The position numbers and the translations under genes are program-made. DNA of 9,840 nt from an uncultured Prevotella sp. (GTDB lineage Bacteria; Bacteroidota; Bacteroidia; Bacteroidales; Bacteroidaceae), in the NCBI GenBank assembly GCA_947303825.1, contig CAMYZK010000065.1, positions 1 through 9,840 on the forward strand, given 5' to 3'. The notes under the pieces were generated by a model. It was not told the origin of the DNA. It saw nothing but the letters and a program-made list of their open reading frames with translations, and made no database searches. This document shows, one piece after another, positions 1 to 5,300 of the stretch (position 1 is the stretch's first letter; each line of letters opens with the position of its first letter).

Positions 1-58
1 GCTCGCCTTTCATCGACCCGCTGGTGTCAATAAGAATATAGACGGGTCAGTGTCTCAT
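1..58 (-). pseudogene. 5' end of a second TerY-like VWA protein, interrupted by an in-frame stop
   Basis: Read on the minus strand from ATG at 58, the codons give MRH, a TGA stop (47-49), then PVYILIDTSGSM and KGE to the window edge. This lines up residue for residue with the start of the neighbouring TerY (MRRLPVYLLLDTSGSM, then YGE), including the DxSxS metal-ion (MIDAS) motif. It is therefore the start of a second von Willebrand A gene, probably the next gene of the ter cluster. The stop sits where TerY has leucine; one TTA to TGA change would explain it. The next in-frame ATG (11-13) lies inside the MIDAS motif and would remove it. Either the gene is dead, it starts at a rare codon such as ATT, or there is a base error. 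The rest of the gene is outside the window. The homology is firm; the pseudogene status is less so. Confidence 0.65.
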
Positions 59-59
59 A

Positions 60-155
60 ACTTATTAGTTTCTTAGTTTATGAGTTGGTGAGTTCTTGAG
101 TTTGTGAGTTTGTGAGTTTTTAAGATTGTGAGTTTTTGAGTCTAGGAGTTCTTTG
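60..155. repeat. Degenerate 8-bp tandem array (GTTTNTGA)
   Basis: From 68 to 155 the sequence divides into eleven consecutive 8-mers: GTTTCTTA, GTTTATGA, GTTGGTGA, GTTCTTGA, GTTTGTGA twice, GTTTTTAA, GATTGTGA, GTTTTTGA, GTCTAGGA and GTTCTTTG. A weaker unit precedes them at 60-67. The array lies immediately upstream of the second TerY-like start, so it would be in that gene's leader. No coding potential or promoter box is visible in it. The function is unknown. Confidence 0.85.
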
Positions 156-356
156 CGGAGCAAAGCATAGCGACTAAAAGAAACTCTTCACTCTTTTCAC
201 AGGGGTTCTTGCGTCCCTGCGGTAGCAAGCGATCAAGGTCGAGCGCTCGCTTCGCTGCGAGGAAGATGTATGATTTTAGAAATACTTCTTACCTCTTACT
301 TCTTACTCGCCGCAGGCGATACTTCTTCGCTCGGCTCTGCCGCTTCGCTTGCGAAG
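151..356. other. Gene-free spacer: mosaic of hairpins and fragments of a dispersed element
   Basis: This part of the spacer between terY and the second VWA gene holds no credible gene. It contains three GC-rich hairpins: CTTTGC/GCAAAG at 151-165, CTCGC/GCGAG at 246-261 and CTTCGC/GCGAAG at 343-356. It also contains three fragments shared with the repeat at 7598-7658: GACTAAAAGAA at 172-182 (same strand); a 25-bp inverted copy of the GCTTGCTACC...CGCAAGAA part at 206-230; and CGCTCGGCTCTGCCGCTT at 328-345. The short plus-strand open frame here (209-400) is made of repeat sequence and is not supported as a gene. Confidence 0.7.
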
Positions 357-412
357 AACTCTTCACTCTCAACTCTTCACTCTCAACTCTTAACTCTTAA
401 CTCTTAACTCCT
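357..412. repeat. 7-bp tandem array (AACTCTT), eight units
   Basis: Eight uninterrupted 7-mers alternate between AACTCTT and CACTCTC and end with AACTCCT. The array finishes two bases before the terY stop codon (414-416), so it forms the immediate 3' untranslated sequence of terY. A related heptamer array lies at 4167-4201. Confidence 0.9.
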
Positions 413-413
413 A

Positions 414-1052
414 TCACACCACGATGTTCACCTCGGGCGGTGGTGGCGGCAGCTCGCTCATGGTAGTCATGTCGCCGTGAGCGTCTTCCACCTTCTGGCT
501 GCCAGTGCTGATGCTGGCGCTCACCCACTTGAAGAAGGCCTTGATGGTGGCGCTGTCGGCAGTGTCGAGCTGCACCACGTTCTCAGTAATCTTCTTCAGT
601 GTGTTGGTGTTGGCACCCTGTCCTGCGGCACATGCCACCACCATGCCGAACTTACGCTTGCGAAACTCGGCCAGGCCGCGCTCCAGGTCATCGGTAGGTT
701 CACCGTCGGTCATTATAAACACAATAGGTTTCCAGTCGCCCTTCACCTCTTGTGTGGTCTTCACTATCTCGCTGTCCACCTTCTGTGCCAGCAACGACAG
801 GGCTTCGCCCAGTGCGGTGCATCCGCTGGCTTCGATAGCTGGTGTCTGGAATGCTGCCAGCTCAGTCAGCGGAGCCGTCTGCTGTGCGCTGGTGTTAAAG
901 GTGATGATGCTTATATATGCCGTCTCCAGTGCGTAGGGATCGCTGCGCAGGGTAGAGACAAGCGTCTGCACGCCATTCTTCACTGCCTCGATAGGCTCGC
1001 CATACATCGAGCCGCTGGTGTCGAGCAGCAGGTATACTGGTAATCTTCTCAT
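414..1052 (-). CDS. terY: TerY-like von Willebrand factor A domain protein
   Basis: This 212-residue protein is about the usual TerY length and closely follows the family along its whole length. It starts MRRLPVYLLLDTSGSM. The metal-ion-dependent adhesion site is complete: D11-x-S13-x-S15, T79 in GCTALGEA, and D116 in IMTDGEP. The ends FFKWVSASI and PPPPPEVNIV are also typical of TerY. There is no signal peptide or membrane segment, so it is probably cytosolic or peripheral. In ter clusters TerY is thought to be an adaptor that contacts partners through its bound metal; that role is family knowledge. It lies 71 bp downstream of a TerD-family gene on the same strand and probably shares its transcript. 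The start at 1052 is the only one that keeps the conserved N-terminus. Confidence 0.93.
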   Translation of the reverse strand: MRRLPVYLLLDTSGSMYGEPIEAVKNGVQTLVSTLRSDPYALETAYISIITFNTSAQQTAPLTELAAFQTPAIEASGCTALGEALSLLAQKVDSEIVKTTQEVKGDWKPIVFIMTDGEPTDDLERGLAEFRKRKFGMVVACAAGQGANTNTLKKITENVVQLDTADSATIKAFFKWVSASISTGSQKVEDAHGDMTTMSELPPPPPEVNIVV

Positions 1053-1064
1053 ATAACTATTGTT

Positions 1065-1111
1065 GAGGAGTTAAAGAAGTTAAAGGAGTTAAAGAAGTCT
1101 CCTTTAACTCC
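1065..1111. repeat. 9-bp tandem array ending in a perfect 10-bp hairpin
   Basis: Four 9-mers run from 1065 to 1100: GAGGAGTTA, AAGAAGTTA, AAGGAGTTA, AAGAAGTCT. They are followed by CTTTAACTCC at 1102-1111, the exact reverse complement of GGAGTTAAAG at 1085-1094, giving a 10-bp stem with a 7-nt loop. The element fills most of the 71-bp gap between the TerZ-like gene and terY. It could form an RNA hairpin within the transcript and change relative expression or processing, but no U-tract marks it as a terminator. Confidence 0.8.
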
Positions 1112-1123
1112 ATAACATGTGTT

Positions 1124-1807
1124 TTATTTCGCGTAGTTCTGCAGTATGCGTGCCACGGTACGGCGCAAATCGTACTGGTCGTCGAAGGCATCGCCGATGG
1201 CTGCAAACTTCCACTCCCCGCCACGGCGGTAGAGCTTGCCCATGATAAGGGCGTTCTTGCCGGCAAACTGCTCTTCCTTGGCCACGTCATACTGTGCAAA
1301 GACATTAGAGACCCTCTTCGGAGTTCCCTCAAACATGCGTATGGCAGCGTAAGGAATCTTCAGGAAGTCGATGTTCTTCGGCTCAAAGATATTGAGGAAG
1401 AAGAATATCTGGTCTATCTTCGGGTCTACCTTTGTCAGGTCAACTGTAACAATCTCGTTGTCCAGCCCATCGTCGCCACCCTTGTCACCCTCGGTGTCGT
1501 CGGGAGTGTGATACATCGAGTTGTCGGCAGAGAGGTCCTTGCCCACCGGCAGTCCCACCTGCTGGAACATCTTGGGGTTGTAGAGCGGAGAGTAGAGTGT
1601 GTCCACCAGGTTGCCCTGTGCGTCGGTCATGACGCAGCTCAGGTCAACGTCAACGTCCAGCTCTTCGGTCTTCTTGCCAAAGCCCAGGAATCCAGGCTTC
1701 TCTATCATAATAGCACCCCAGTTGCAGCCCACGCAGAAGTTGGTGAGCTTGGCACCGCCATCCTTCTCTAGGTTGATGCGCTGCCCTTTCTCTAGTCTTA
1801 TTGCCAT
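1124..1807 (-). CDS. TerD-family protein, TerZ-like
   Basis: This 227-residue protein opens MAIRLEKGQRINLEK, the characteristic TerD-family start, and ends in the family's conserved LYRRGGEWKFAAIG stretch (about 192-205). An insert rich in G, F and K (KPGFLGFGKKTEE, about 37-49) before the first acidic motif resembles TerZ or TerX rather than TerD. The acidic motifs thought to bind calcium are DVDVDLS (51-57) and GDKGGDDGLDNE (107-118). The family contributes to tellurite, phage and oxidative-stress phenotypes through calcium-binding complexes; the exact activity is unknown. It follows the terD stop by only 6 bp, so the two are almost certainly cotranscribed. It is longer than most TerD paralogues because of the insert and an extended middle region. 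The subfamily is uncertain, so no symbol is given. Confidence 0.9.
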   Translation of the reverse strand: MAIRLEKGQRINLEKDGGAKLTNFCVGCNWGAIMIEKPGFLGFGKKTEELDVDVDLSCVMTDAQGNLVDTLYSPLYNPKMFQQVGLPVGKDLSADNSMYHTPDDTEGDKGGDDGLDNEIVTVDLTKVDPKIDQIFFFLNIFEPKNIDFLKIPYAAIRMFEGTPKRVSNVFAQYDVAKEEQFAGKNALIMGKLYRRGGEWKFAAIGDAFDDQYDLRRTVARILQNYAK

Positions 1808-1813
1808 AGTCGG

Positions 1814-2371
1814 TTACTGATATTTGTTTACTAATGCTTCCAGTCCGCCCTTGTTGCCTAGGCCCATAGCCTCGAACTTCCACTCGGCACCGCGACGATA
1901 GAGGCGTCCAAACTCTACGGCGGTCTCTACCGAGAAGTCCTCGTCGAGGTCGTAGCGGGCTATCTCCTCGTTGGTAATGGTGTTGTAGATGCGTATGTAC
2001 GAGTTGCGCACCTGTCCAAAGTTCTGCCTGCGCTCTGATGCCTTGTAGATGGTGGCGGTGAAGATGATCTCCTGCACCTTCGGGTCTACCTTCTCCAGGT
2101 CTACGTTCACCGTCTCGTCATCGCCGCCGTCACTGCTGCCGCCGGTGGTGTCGTCGCCGGTAGACTCCACGGCACTGTCGGGCGACTTCGGGTTGTTGTA
2201 GAACACGAAGAACTCGTCCTGAGGCAGTTTGCCGTTGCTGCCCAGCATGAATGCCGATGCGTCAAGGTCGAAGTCATAACCTGTGCCCTGGTTGGGGTCC
2301 CATCCCAGGCCTACGCTTACCTTTGACAGGCCTATTCCTATGCGCTGTCCTTTTTCCAGTGATATTGCCAT
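1814..2371 (-). CDS. terD: Tellurium resistance protein TerD
   Basis: At 185 residues this is close to the usual TerD length, and the family landmarks appear in order: MAISLEKGQRIGIGLSK at the start, GLGWDP (21-26), FDLDASAF (34-41), FVFYNN (55-60), TGDDTTGG (71-78) and GGDDETVNVDL (82-92). Then come RRQNFGQVRNSYIRI (114-128), EIARYDL (136-142) and LYRRGAEWKFEA (157-168). The acidic DLDAS and GDD motifs are the calcium-binding positions of the family. No signal peptide or membrane segment is present. It is the first gene of the ter cluster, with a good promoter about 40 bp upstream, and is followed after 6 bp by its TerZ-like paralogue. TerD versus TerE cannot be settled without alignment; the family assignment is firm. 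Confidence 0.93.
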   Translation of the reverse strand: MAISLEKGQRIGIGLSKVSVGLGWDPNQGTGYDFDLDASAFMLGSNGKLPQDEFFVFYNNPKSPDSAVESTGDDTTGGSSDGGDDETVNVDLEKVDPKVQEIIFTATIYKASERRQNFGQVRNSYIRIYNTITNEEIARYDLDEDFSVETAVEFGRLYRRGAEWKFEAMGLGNKGGLEALVNKYQ

Positions 2372-2409
2372 AGTTGTTAGTATTTATTAAGTAAACAATT
2401 TTGTTGTTG

Positions 2410-2439
2410 CAAAGATAGTAAAAAAAAGGTATTGACAAA
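2410..2439 (-). promoter_or_regulatory. Bacteroidetes-type promoter for the ter cluster
   Basis: On the minus strand a TATCTTTG box (2410-2417) matches the Bacteroidetes -7 consensus TAnnTTTG. A TTTG (-33 element) lies 18 bases upstream at 2436-2439, across a T-rich spacer. Transcription would start near 2403, giving a leader of about 30 nt before the terD ATG at 2371. The promoter sits in the 116-bp gap after the FAH-family gene, so the ter genes can be transcribed separately from the transketolase operon. Confidence 0.75.
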
Positions 2440-2487
2440 CCATTATTTGGGAAAAGTGCACCAACGTTATGATTTTTTTGCAAAAAC

Positions 2488-3099
2488 CTACCGGCAGAAG
2501 AAGTCCAGCACCCTTTCGCCGTCTATGAATCCCTCCAGGTGGTCGCCTATATGCACCGGCCCCACGCCCACGGGTGTGCCGGTGAAGACAAGGTCGCCCT
2601 GACGCAGTGTGAAGAACTTCGACAGATAGCTTACGATGCTGTCTACCGAGAACAGCATATCTTTCGAGCATCCCTGCTGCACCGTCTGACCGTTGATGTC
2701 CAGCCGGAACGAGCGGTCGGTCCACACATCGCCCACCTCTCTCCACTGGCCTATGGCGGCACTGCCGTCGAAGCCCTTGCAGATGGTCCACGGCATACCC
2801 CCGTTGCGCACCTTCTCCTGAAGGTCGCGGGCGGTGAAGTCGATGCCCACCGTCACAGCATCGTAGTAGCGGTGGGCAAAGCGCAGGGGGATGCCCTTGC
2901 CCAGCCTGCAGATGCGCACCACCAGCTCAGCCTCGTAGTCGAAGCGCTCGGCCCAGTGGGGAACGAAAAACGGCTTACCGTTGTTCAGCAGGGCCGAGTC
3001 GGCCTTCAGGAAAATAACAGGCTCCTCGGGCAGGTATGCCTTCCCGTCAAGCTCCTCCGTATGCTGGAGGTAGTTCATGCCAACGCCAAATATCTTCAT
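2488..3099 (-). CDS. Fumarylacetoacetate hydrolase (FAH) family protein
   Basis: The preferred start (ATG at 3099) gives 203 residues beginning MKIFGVGMNY, equivalent to the K-I-hydrophobic-G-x-N-Y start of short FAHD1/YcgM-like proteins. An upstream ATG at 3150 would add 17 non-family residues. Landmarks are: FLKADSALL (30-38), the metal ligands in DYEAELVV (E56 and E58), GIDFTARDLQ with the third ligand D87, WTICKGFDGSAAIG (104-117) with the family lysine K108, and FTGTPVGVGP (172-181). Members hydrolyse or decarboxylate acylpyruvate-type beta-diketo acids or hydratase-type substrates with Mg or Mn; the substrate cannot be told here. It lies 59 bp after the transketolase C-terminal subunit on the same strand and is probably the last gene of that operon. 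An AT-rich palindrome (TTTTTGCAAAAA, 2475-2486) follows its stop. Confidence 0.9.
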   Translation of the reverse strand: MKIFGVGMNYLQHTEELDGKAYLPEEPVIFLKADSALLNNGKPFFVPHWAERFDYEAELVVRICRLGKGIPLRFAHRYYDAVTVGIDFTARDLQEKVRNGGMPWTICKGFDGSAAIGQWREVGDVWTDRSFRLDINGQTVQQGCSKDMLFSVDSIVSYLSKFFTLRQGDLVFTGTPVGVGPVHIGDHLEGFIDGERVLDFFCR

Positions 3100-3158
3100 A
3101 TCGCTTGTCCAACTCCCACCCGGCCACCCAGCTGATGACCGGCTTGACATCCTCTAAC

Positions 3159-4109
3159 TCAATAATCACCTTTCACTAGAGATAGGCTCGCTTCATAGAT
3201 TCCCTGATAGTCGAAGCCGTAGTGACGGAACACGGTGAGCGGTGAGGCATGGATGACGTTCTCGTCGGGAACGCCCAGTATCTTCGTCCTGACAGGGCAC
3301 TCCTGTGCCGTAATCTCTGCCACGATGGCACCCAGACCGCCGTAGATGCTGTGCTCCTCGGCGGTGACGATACGCCCCGTCTCGCGTGCAGCCTTCAGCA
3401 CGGCCTCACGGTCGAAGGGTTTGATACTGTGCATGTCGAGCACACGGGCGTTGATGCCCTGCTCTTTCAGCATCTTGGCCGCTTCCACGCAATGGGCCAC
3501 CGTCTCGCCCGTGCCGATGAGAGTAAGGTCGTTGCCCTCCATCAGCGTGTTGGCCTTGCCTAGCTCGAACTCGAAGTCGTCGTCCTCGTAGACATCAGGA
3601 ACGGCATTGCGGCCCACACGTATATAGGCGGGCTTGGGGTGGTTCACCAATTTCTCCACCAGCTTGCGGGTCTGACGCACATCGCAGGGCAGGTAGACCT
3701 CCATGCCGGGGAACGTGCGCAGCACGGCGATGTCGTGAAGCGAGTGATGCGTGGCCCCCAGCTGGCTGTAGGCCACGCCTCCACTCACGCCGCATATCTT
3801 CACCGGCATCTGCGAATAGGCCATATCGACCTTCACCTGTTCTAGCGAACGGGCCACATAGAAACACGCCGGTCCGAAAACAAACACTTTCATTCCCGTG
3901 GAGGCTAAACCAGCAGAGACGCCCACGGCGTTCTGCTCGGCAATGCCCACCTCGACAAACTGCCCGGGCAGCTCCTTGCCAAAGTCGGTCAGCGTGGCCG
4001 ACCCGCTGGCATCGGATGTTACTGCTACAATCTCTTTGTCTGCTCTTGCCAGTTCCAACAAGGTGTCGGTAAAACTCTTGCGGCAAGGTATCTTATTTGG
4101 TGCTTTCAT
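3159..4109 (-). CDS. Transketolase, C-terminal subunit
   Basis: This is the pyrimidine-binding plus C-terminal half of a two-protein transketolase. From the preferred start (4109, MKAPNKIPCRKS) it has 316 residues. The start gives RKSFTDTLLELA, then TSDASGSATLTDF, and FVEVGIAEQN with the glutamate (E58) that activates thiamine diphosphate in the partner's site. GATHHSLHDIAVLR (phosphate-substrate loop) and TAEEHSIYGGLGAIVAE of the C-terminal domain follow. In-frame ATGs at 4112, 4121 and 4133 are possible, but the upstream part is encoded by a hairpin repeat and is not family-like. It follows the N-terminal subunit across a repeat-filled gap and precedes the FAH-family gene. The two halves should assemble as an alpha2beta2 enzyme moving two-carbon ketol units between sugar phosphates. 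Pentose phosphate substrates are the default; a specialised sugar is possible. Confidence 0.92.
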   Translation of the reverse strand: MKAPNKIPCRKSFTDTLLELARADKEIVAVTSDASGSATLTDFGKELPGQFVEVGIAEQNAVGVSAGLASTGMKVFVFGPACFYVARSLEQVKVDMAYSQMPVKICGVSGGVAYSQLGATHHSLHDIAVLRTFPGMEVYLPCDVRQTRKLVEKLVNHPKPAYIRVGRNAVPDVYEDDDFEFELGKANTLMEGNDLTLIGTGETVAHCVEAAKMLKEQGINARVLDMHSIKPFDREAVLKAARETGRIVTAEEHSIYGGLGAIVAEITAQECPVRTKILGVPDENVIHASPLTVFRHYGFDYQGIYEASLSLVKGDY

Positions 4110-4121
4110 CATAACTCTCAT

Positions 4122-4164
4122 CAGGGGCTTCACCCCTGCCTGTGGTCTTTCGCCCCTTTGGGGC
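4122..4164. repeat. Two adjacent GC-rich hairpins between the transketolase halves
   Basis: CAGGGG-CTTCA-CCCCTG (4122-4138) and GCCCC-TTT-GGGGC (4152-4164) are two perfect short stem-loops separated by 13 bp. They lie in the gap between the transketolase subunits and overlap the furthest upstream candidate start of the C-terminal subunit. The pair looks like an interspersed palindromic repeat rather than a terminator, because no T-tract follows on the minus strand. It could stabilise or process the intercistronic RNA. Confidence 0.75.
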
Positions 4165-4166
4165 TT

Positions 4167-4201
4167 AACTCTTAACTTTTAACTTTTAACTCTCAACTCT
4201 T
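4167..4201. repeat. 7-bp tandem array overlapping the end of a gene
   Basis: Five 7-mers (AACTCTT, AACTTTT twice, AACTCTC, AACTCTT) overlap the TAA stop (4179-4181) and the last codons of the transketolase N-terminal subunit. The final residues LRVKS are thus encoded by repeat sequence. It is the same family as the array at 357-412, again at a gene's 3' end. Confidence 0.85.
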
Positions 4202-4994
4202 CCAGCGCCTGCTTGTACTGTTCCTCGTTGGGCACGCCGTGATGCCATTTGGCCACATTTTCCATAAACGACACACCCAGACCTTTCGTCGTCTTCGAGA
4301 TAATCAGGTGGGGCTTGCCGTTTTCGAAGTCGATGCTCTCTAAGGTGCTTACAATGGCGTCAATGTTGTCGCCGTTCATCTGCTTCACGTCCCAACCGAA
4401 GGCGGTCCAGCGCTCACGGATGCTTTCCAGCGGCATCACGTCTTCTGTGGAACCCGAAATCTGCAGTCCGTTGCGGTCGATGATGGCCACCAGGTTATCC
4501 AAGTGATATTTGTTAGCTGCCATCGCAGCCTCATAGATGGAGCCTTCGGCCTGCTCTCCGTCGCCCATCACCACGTAGGTCTTGTACTGCTTGTTTTTCA
4601 TCTTCGCGGCCAGTGCCATGCCTACACCGGCAGCCAGGCCATGACCCAGAGCACCAGTGTTGATTTCCACGCCAGGAATGGTCACGTCGGGATGTCCGCC
4701 CAGATGGGCAAAGTCCTTGCCATACTGGTCCAGCTCGTCGTGCGAGATGAATCCTTTGTCGCAAAGCACGCAATAGAGTGCCTCGGCACAATGGCCCTTG
4801 CTCAGCACAAAACGGTCGCGCTCTGGCATCTTAGGATGGGCGGCATCCACGTTCAGTATTCGGTTGTAGAGTACTGTCAACACATTCAGCACAGAGAGGT
4901 CACCGCCCGTGTGCCCTGTCCTGCCCGAATAGATGAGATTGATAAGATTCAATCTGAGTTGTTCAGACTTTTGTTTTAGTAAATTTACTTCCAT
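4179..4994 (-). CDS. Transketolase, N-terminal (TPP-binding) subunit
   Basis: From ATG at 4994 this is 271 residues, the usual size for the N-terminal half of a split transketolase. Family residues are: GHTGGDLS (27-34), LSKGHCAEALY (65-74), HLGGHPD (97-103) and NTGALGHGLAAGVGMA (112-127). The thiamine-diphosphate motif is GDG at 144-146 with N175 in IIDRNG, followed by TTKGLGVSFMEN and a WHHG motif (250-253). An upstream in-frame ATG at 5072 is rejected because it would place the promoter -7 box (5026-5033) inside the gene and add a hydrophobic extension absent from the family. It is the first gene of the operon with the C-terminal subunit and the FAH-family gene. Each half alone should be inactive, so both are expected to be coexpressed. 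Confidence 0.93.
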   Translation of the reverse strand: MEVNLLKQKSEQLRLNLINLIYSGRTGHTGGDLSVLNVLTVLYNRILNVDAAHPKMPERDRFVLSKGHCAEALYCVLCDKGFISHDELDQYGKDFAHLGGHPDVTIPGVEINTGALGHGLAAGVGMALAAKMKNKQYKTYVVMGDGEQAEGSIYEAAMAANKYHLDNLVAIIDRNGLQISGSTEDVMPLESIRERWTAFGWDVKQMNGDNIDAIVSTLESIDFENGKPHLIISKTTKGLGVSFMENVAKWHHGVPNEEQYKQALEELRVKS

Positions 4995-5025
4995 GTTTTT
5001 TACAAATAGTTTGATTTTCTGGATG

Positions 5026-5065
5026 CAAAGATATGAAAACAAAACAGAAAACGAAAGAAAACGAA
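5026..5065 (-). promoter_or_regulatory. Promoter of the transketolase operon, with a duplicated 10-mer in the -33 region
   Basis: A TATCTTTG box at 5026-5033 (minus strand) fits the Bacteroidetes -7 consensus, with a leader of about 25 nt to the ATG at 4994. No exact TTTG lies at the expected spacing; a TTTC does, 19 bases upstream. That -33 region is covered by two exact tandem copies of AGAAAACGAA (5046-5055 and 5056-5065, given on the plus strand). These could be an activator site that compensates for the weak -33 element, which is inference. Confidence 0.65.
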
Positions 5066-5166
5066 AGGTCAAGAAGCAAAAGATTAACCTTTTTTAGATG
5101 TATTAGCTTGCAACTGCCGCCATTTTTTGCCCTCCTCTCACTTTATGGATAATTTGCATTTGTGGT

Positions 5167-5197
5167 AATTTGTTTCTGTTCTTCCCAGAAAACAAAT
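5167..5197. repeat. Quasi-palindrome, copy 1 of a pair shared with the kinase promoter region
   Basis: AATTTGTTTCTGTTC, five variable bases, then AGAAAACAA. The arms form an imperfect hairpin (ATTTGTTTCTG with CAGAAAACAAAT, one bulged A). The same 24 fixed bases with the same 5-base gap occur at 7441-7469. This copy lies about 130 bp upstream of the transketolase promoter box. Confidence 0.7.
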
Positions 5198-5216
5198 GAA
5201 GGAAACGAATGTGAAT

Positions 5217-5298
5217 CGCTCGGCTCTGCCGCTTGCTACCGAAGGGACGCAAGAATTTCTTTCCAAAATCATTCTTTCTCACAAATTTCTTTCCAAAA
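5217..5298. repeat. Dispersed two-hairpin element copy plus a duplicated 15-mer
   Basis: 5217-5255 matches the repeat at 7598-7636 with one substitution (ACCGA for ACCGC). It can form CGGC-TCT-GCCG and a CTTGC/GCAAG stem; the substitution falls in the second loop. Immediately after it, AATTTCTTTCCAAAA occurs exactly twice (5254-5268 and 5284-5298), with the second copy reaching just short of the kinase stop codon. The remaining 5073-5300 spacer holds the upstream part of the transketolase promoter region and the quasi-palindrome; no gene is visible. Confidence 0.8.
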
Positions 5299-5300
5299 CA

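Noticed and set aside
60..155. CRISPR-like array
   Set aside because: The units are 8 bp with no spacers; no repeat-spacer structure or cas gene is present anywhere in the window.
209..400. Plus-strand open frame of 63 codons
   Set aside because: It is built from hairpin repeats and the heptamer array, has biased Arg/Ser/Leu composition, and lacks any recognisable domain.
3060..3167. Small minus-strand frame between transketolase C-terminal subunit and the FAH gene (ISWVAGWELDKRYEDIW)
   Set aside because: It reads plausibly but overlaps the start of the FAH gene in another frame, is under 40 codons and matches nothing I recognise; probably chance.
4995..5072. N-terminal extension of the transketolase N-terminal subunit (start at 5072)
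   Set aside because: It would contain the promoter -7 box and a hydrophobic segment not found in this cytosolic family; 4994 fits the family start.
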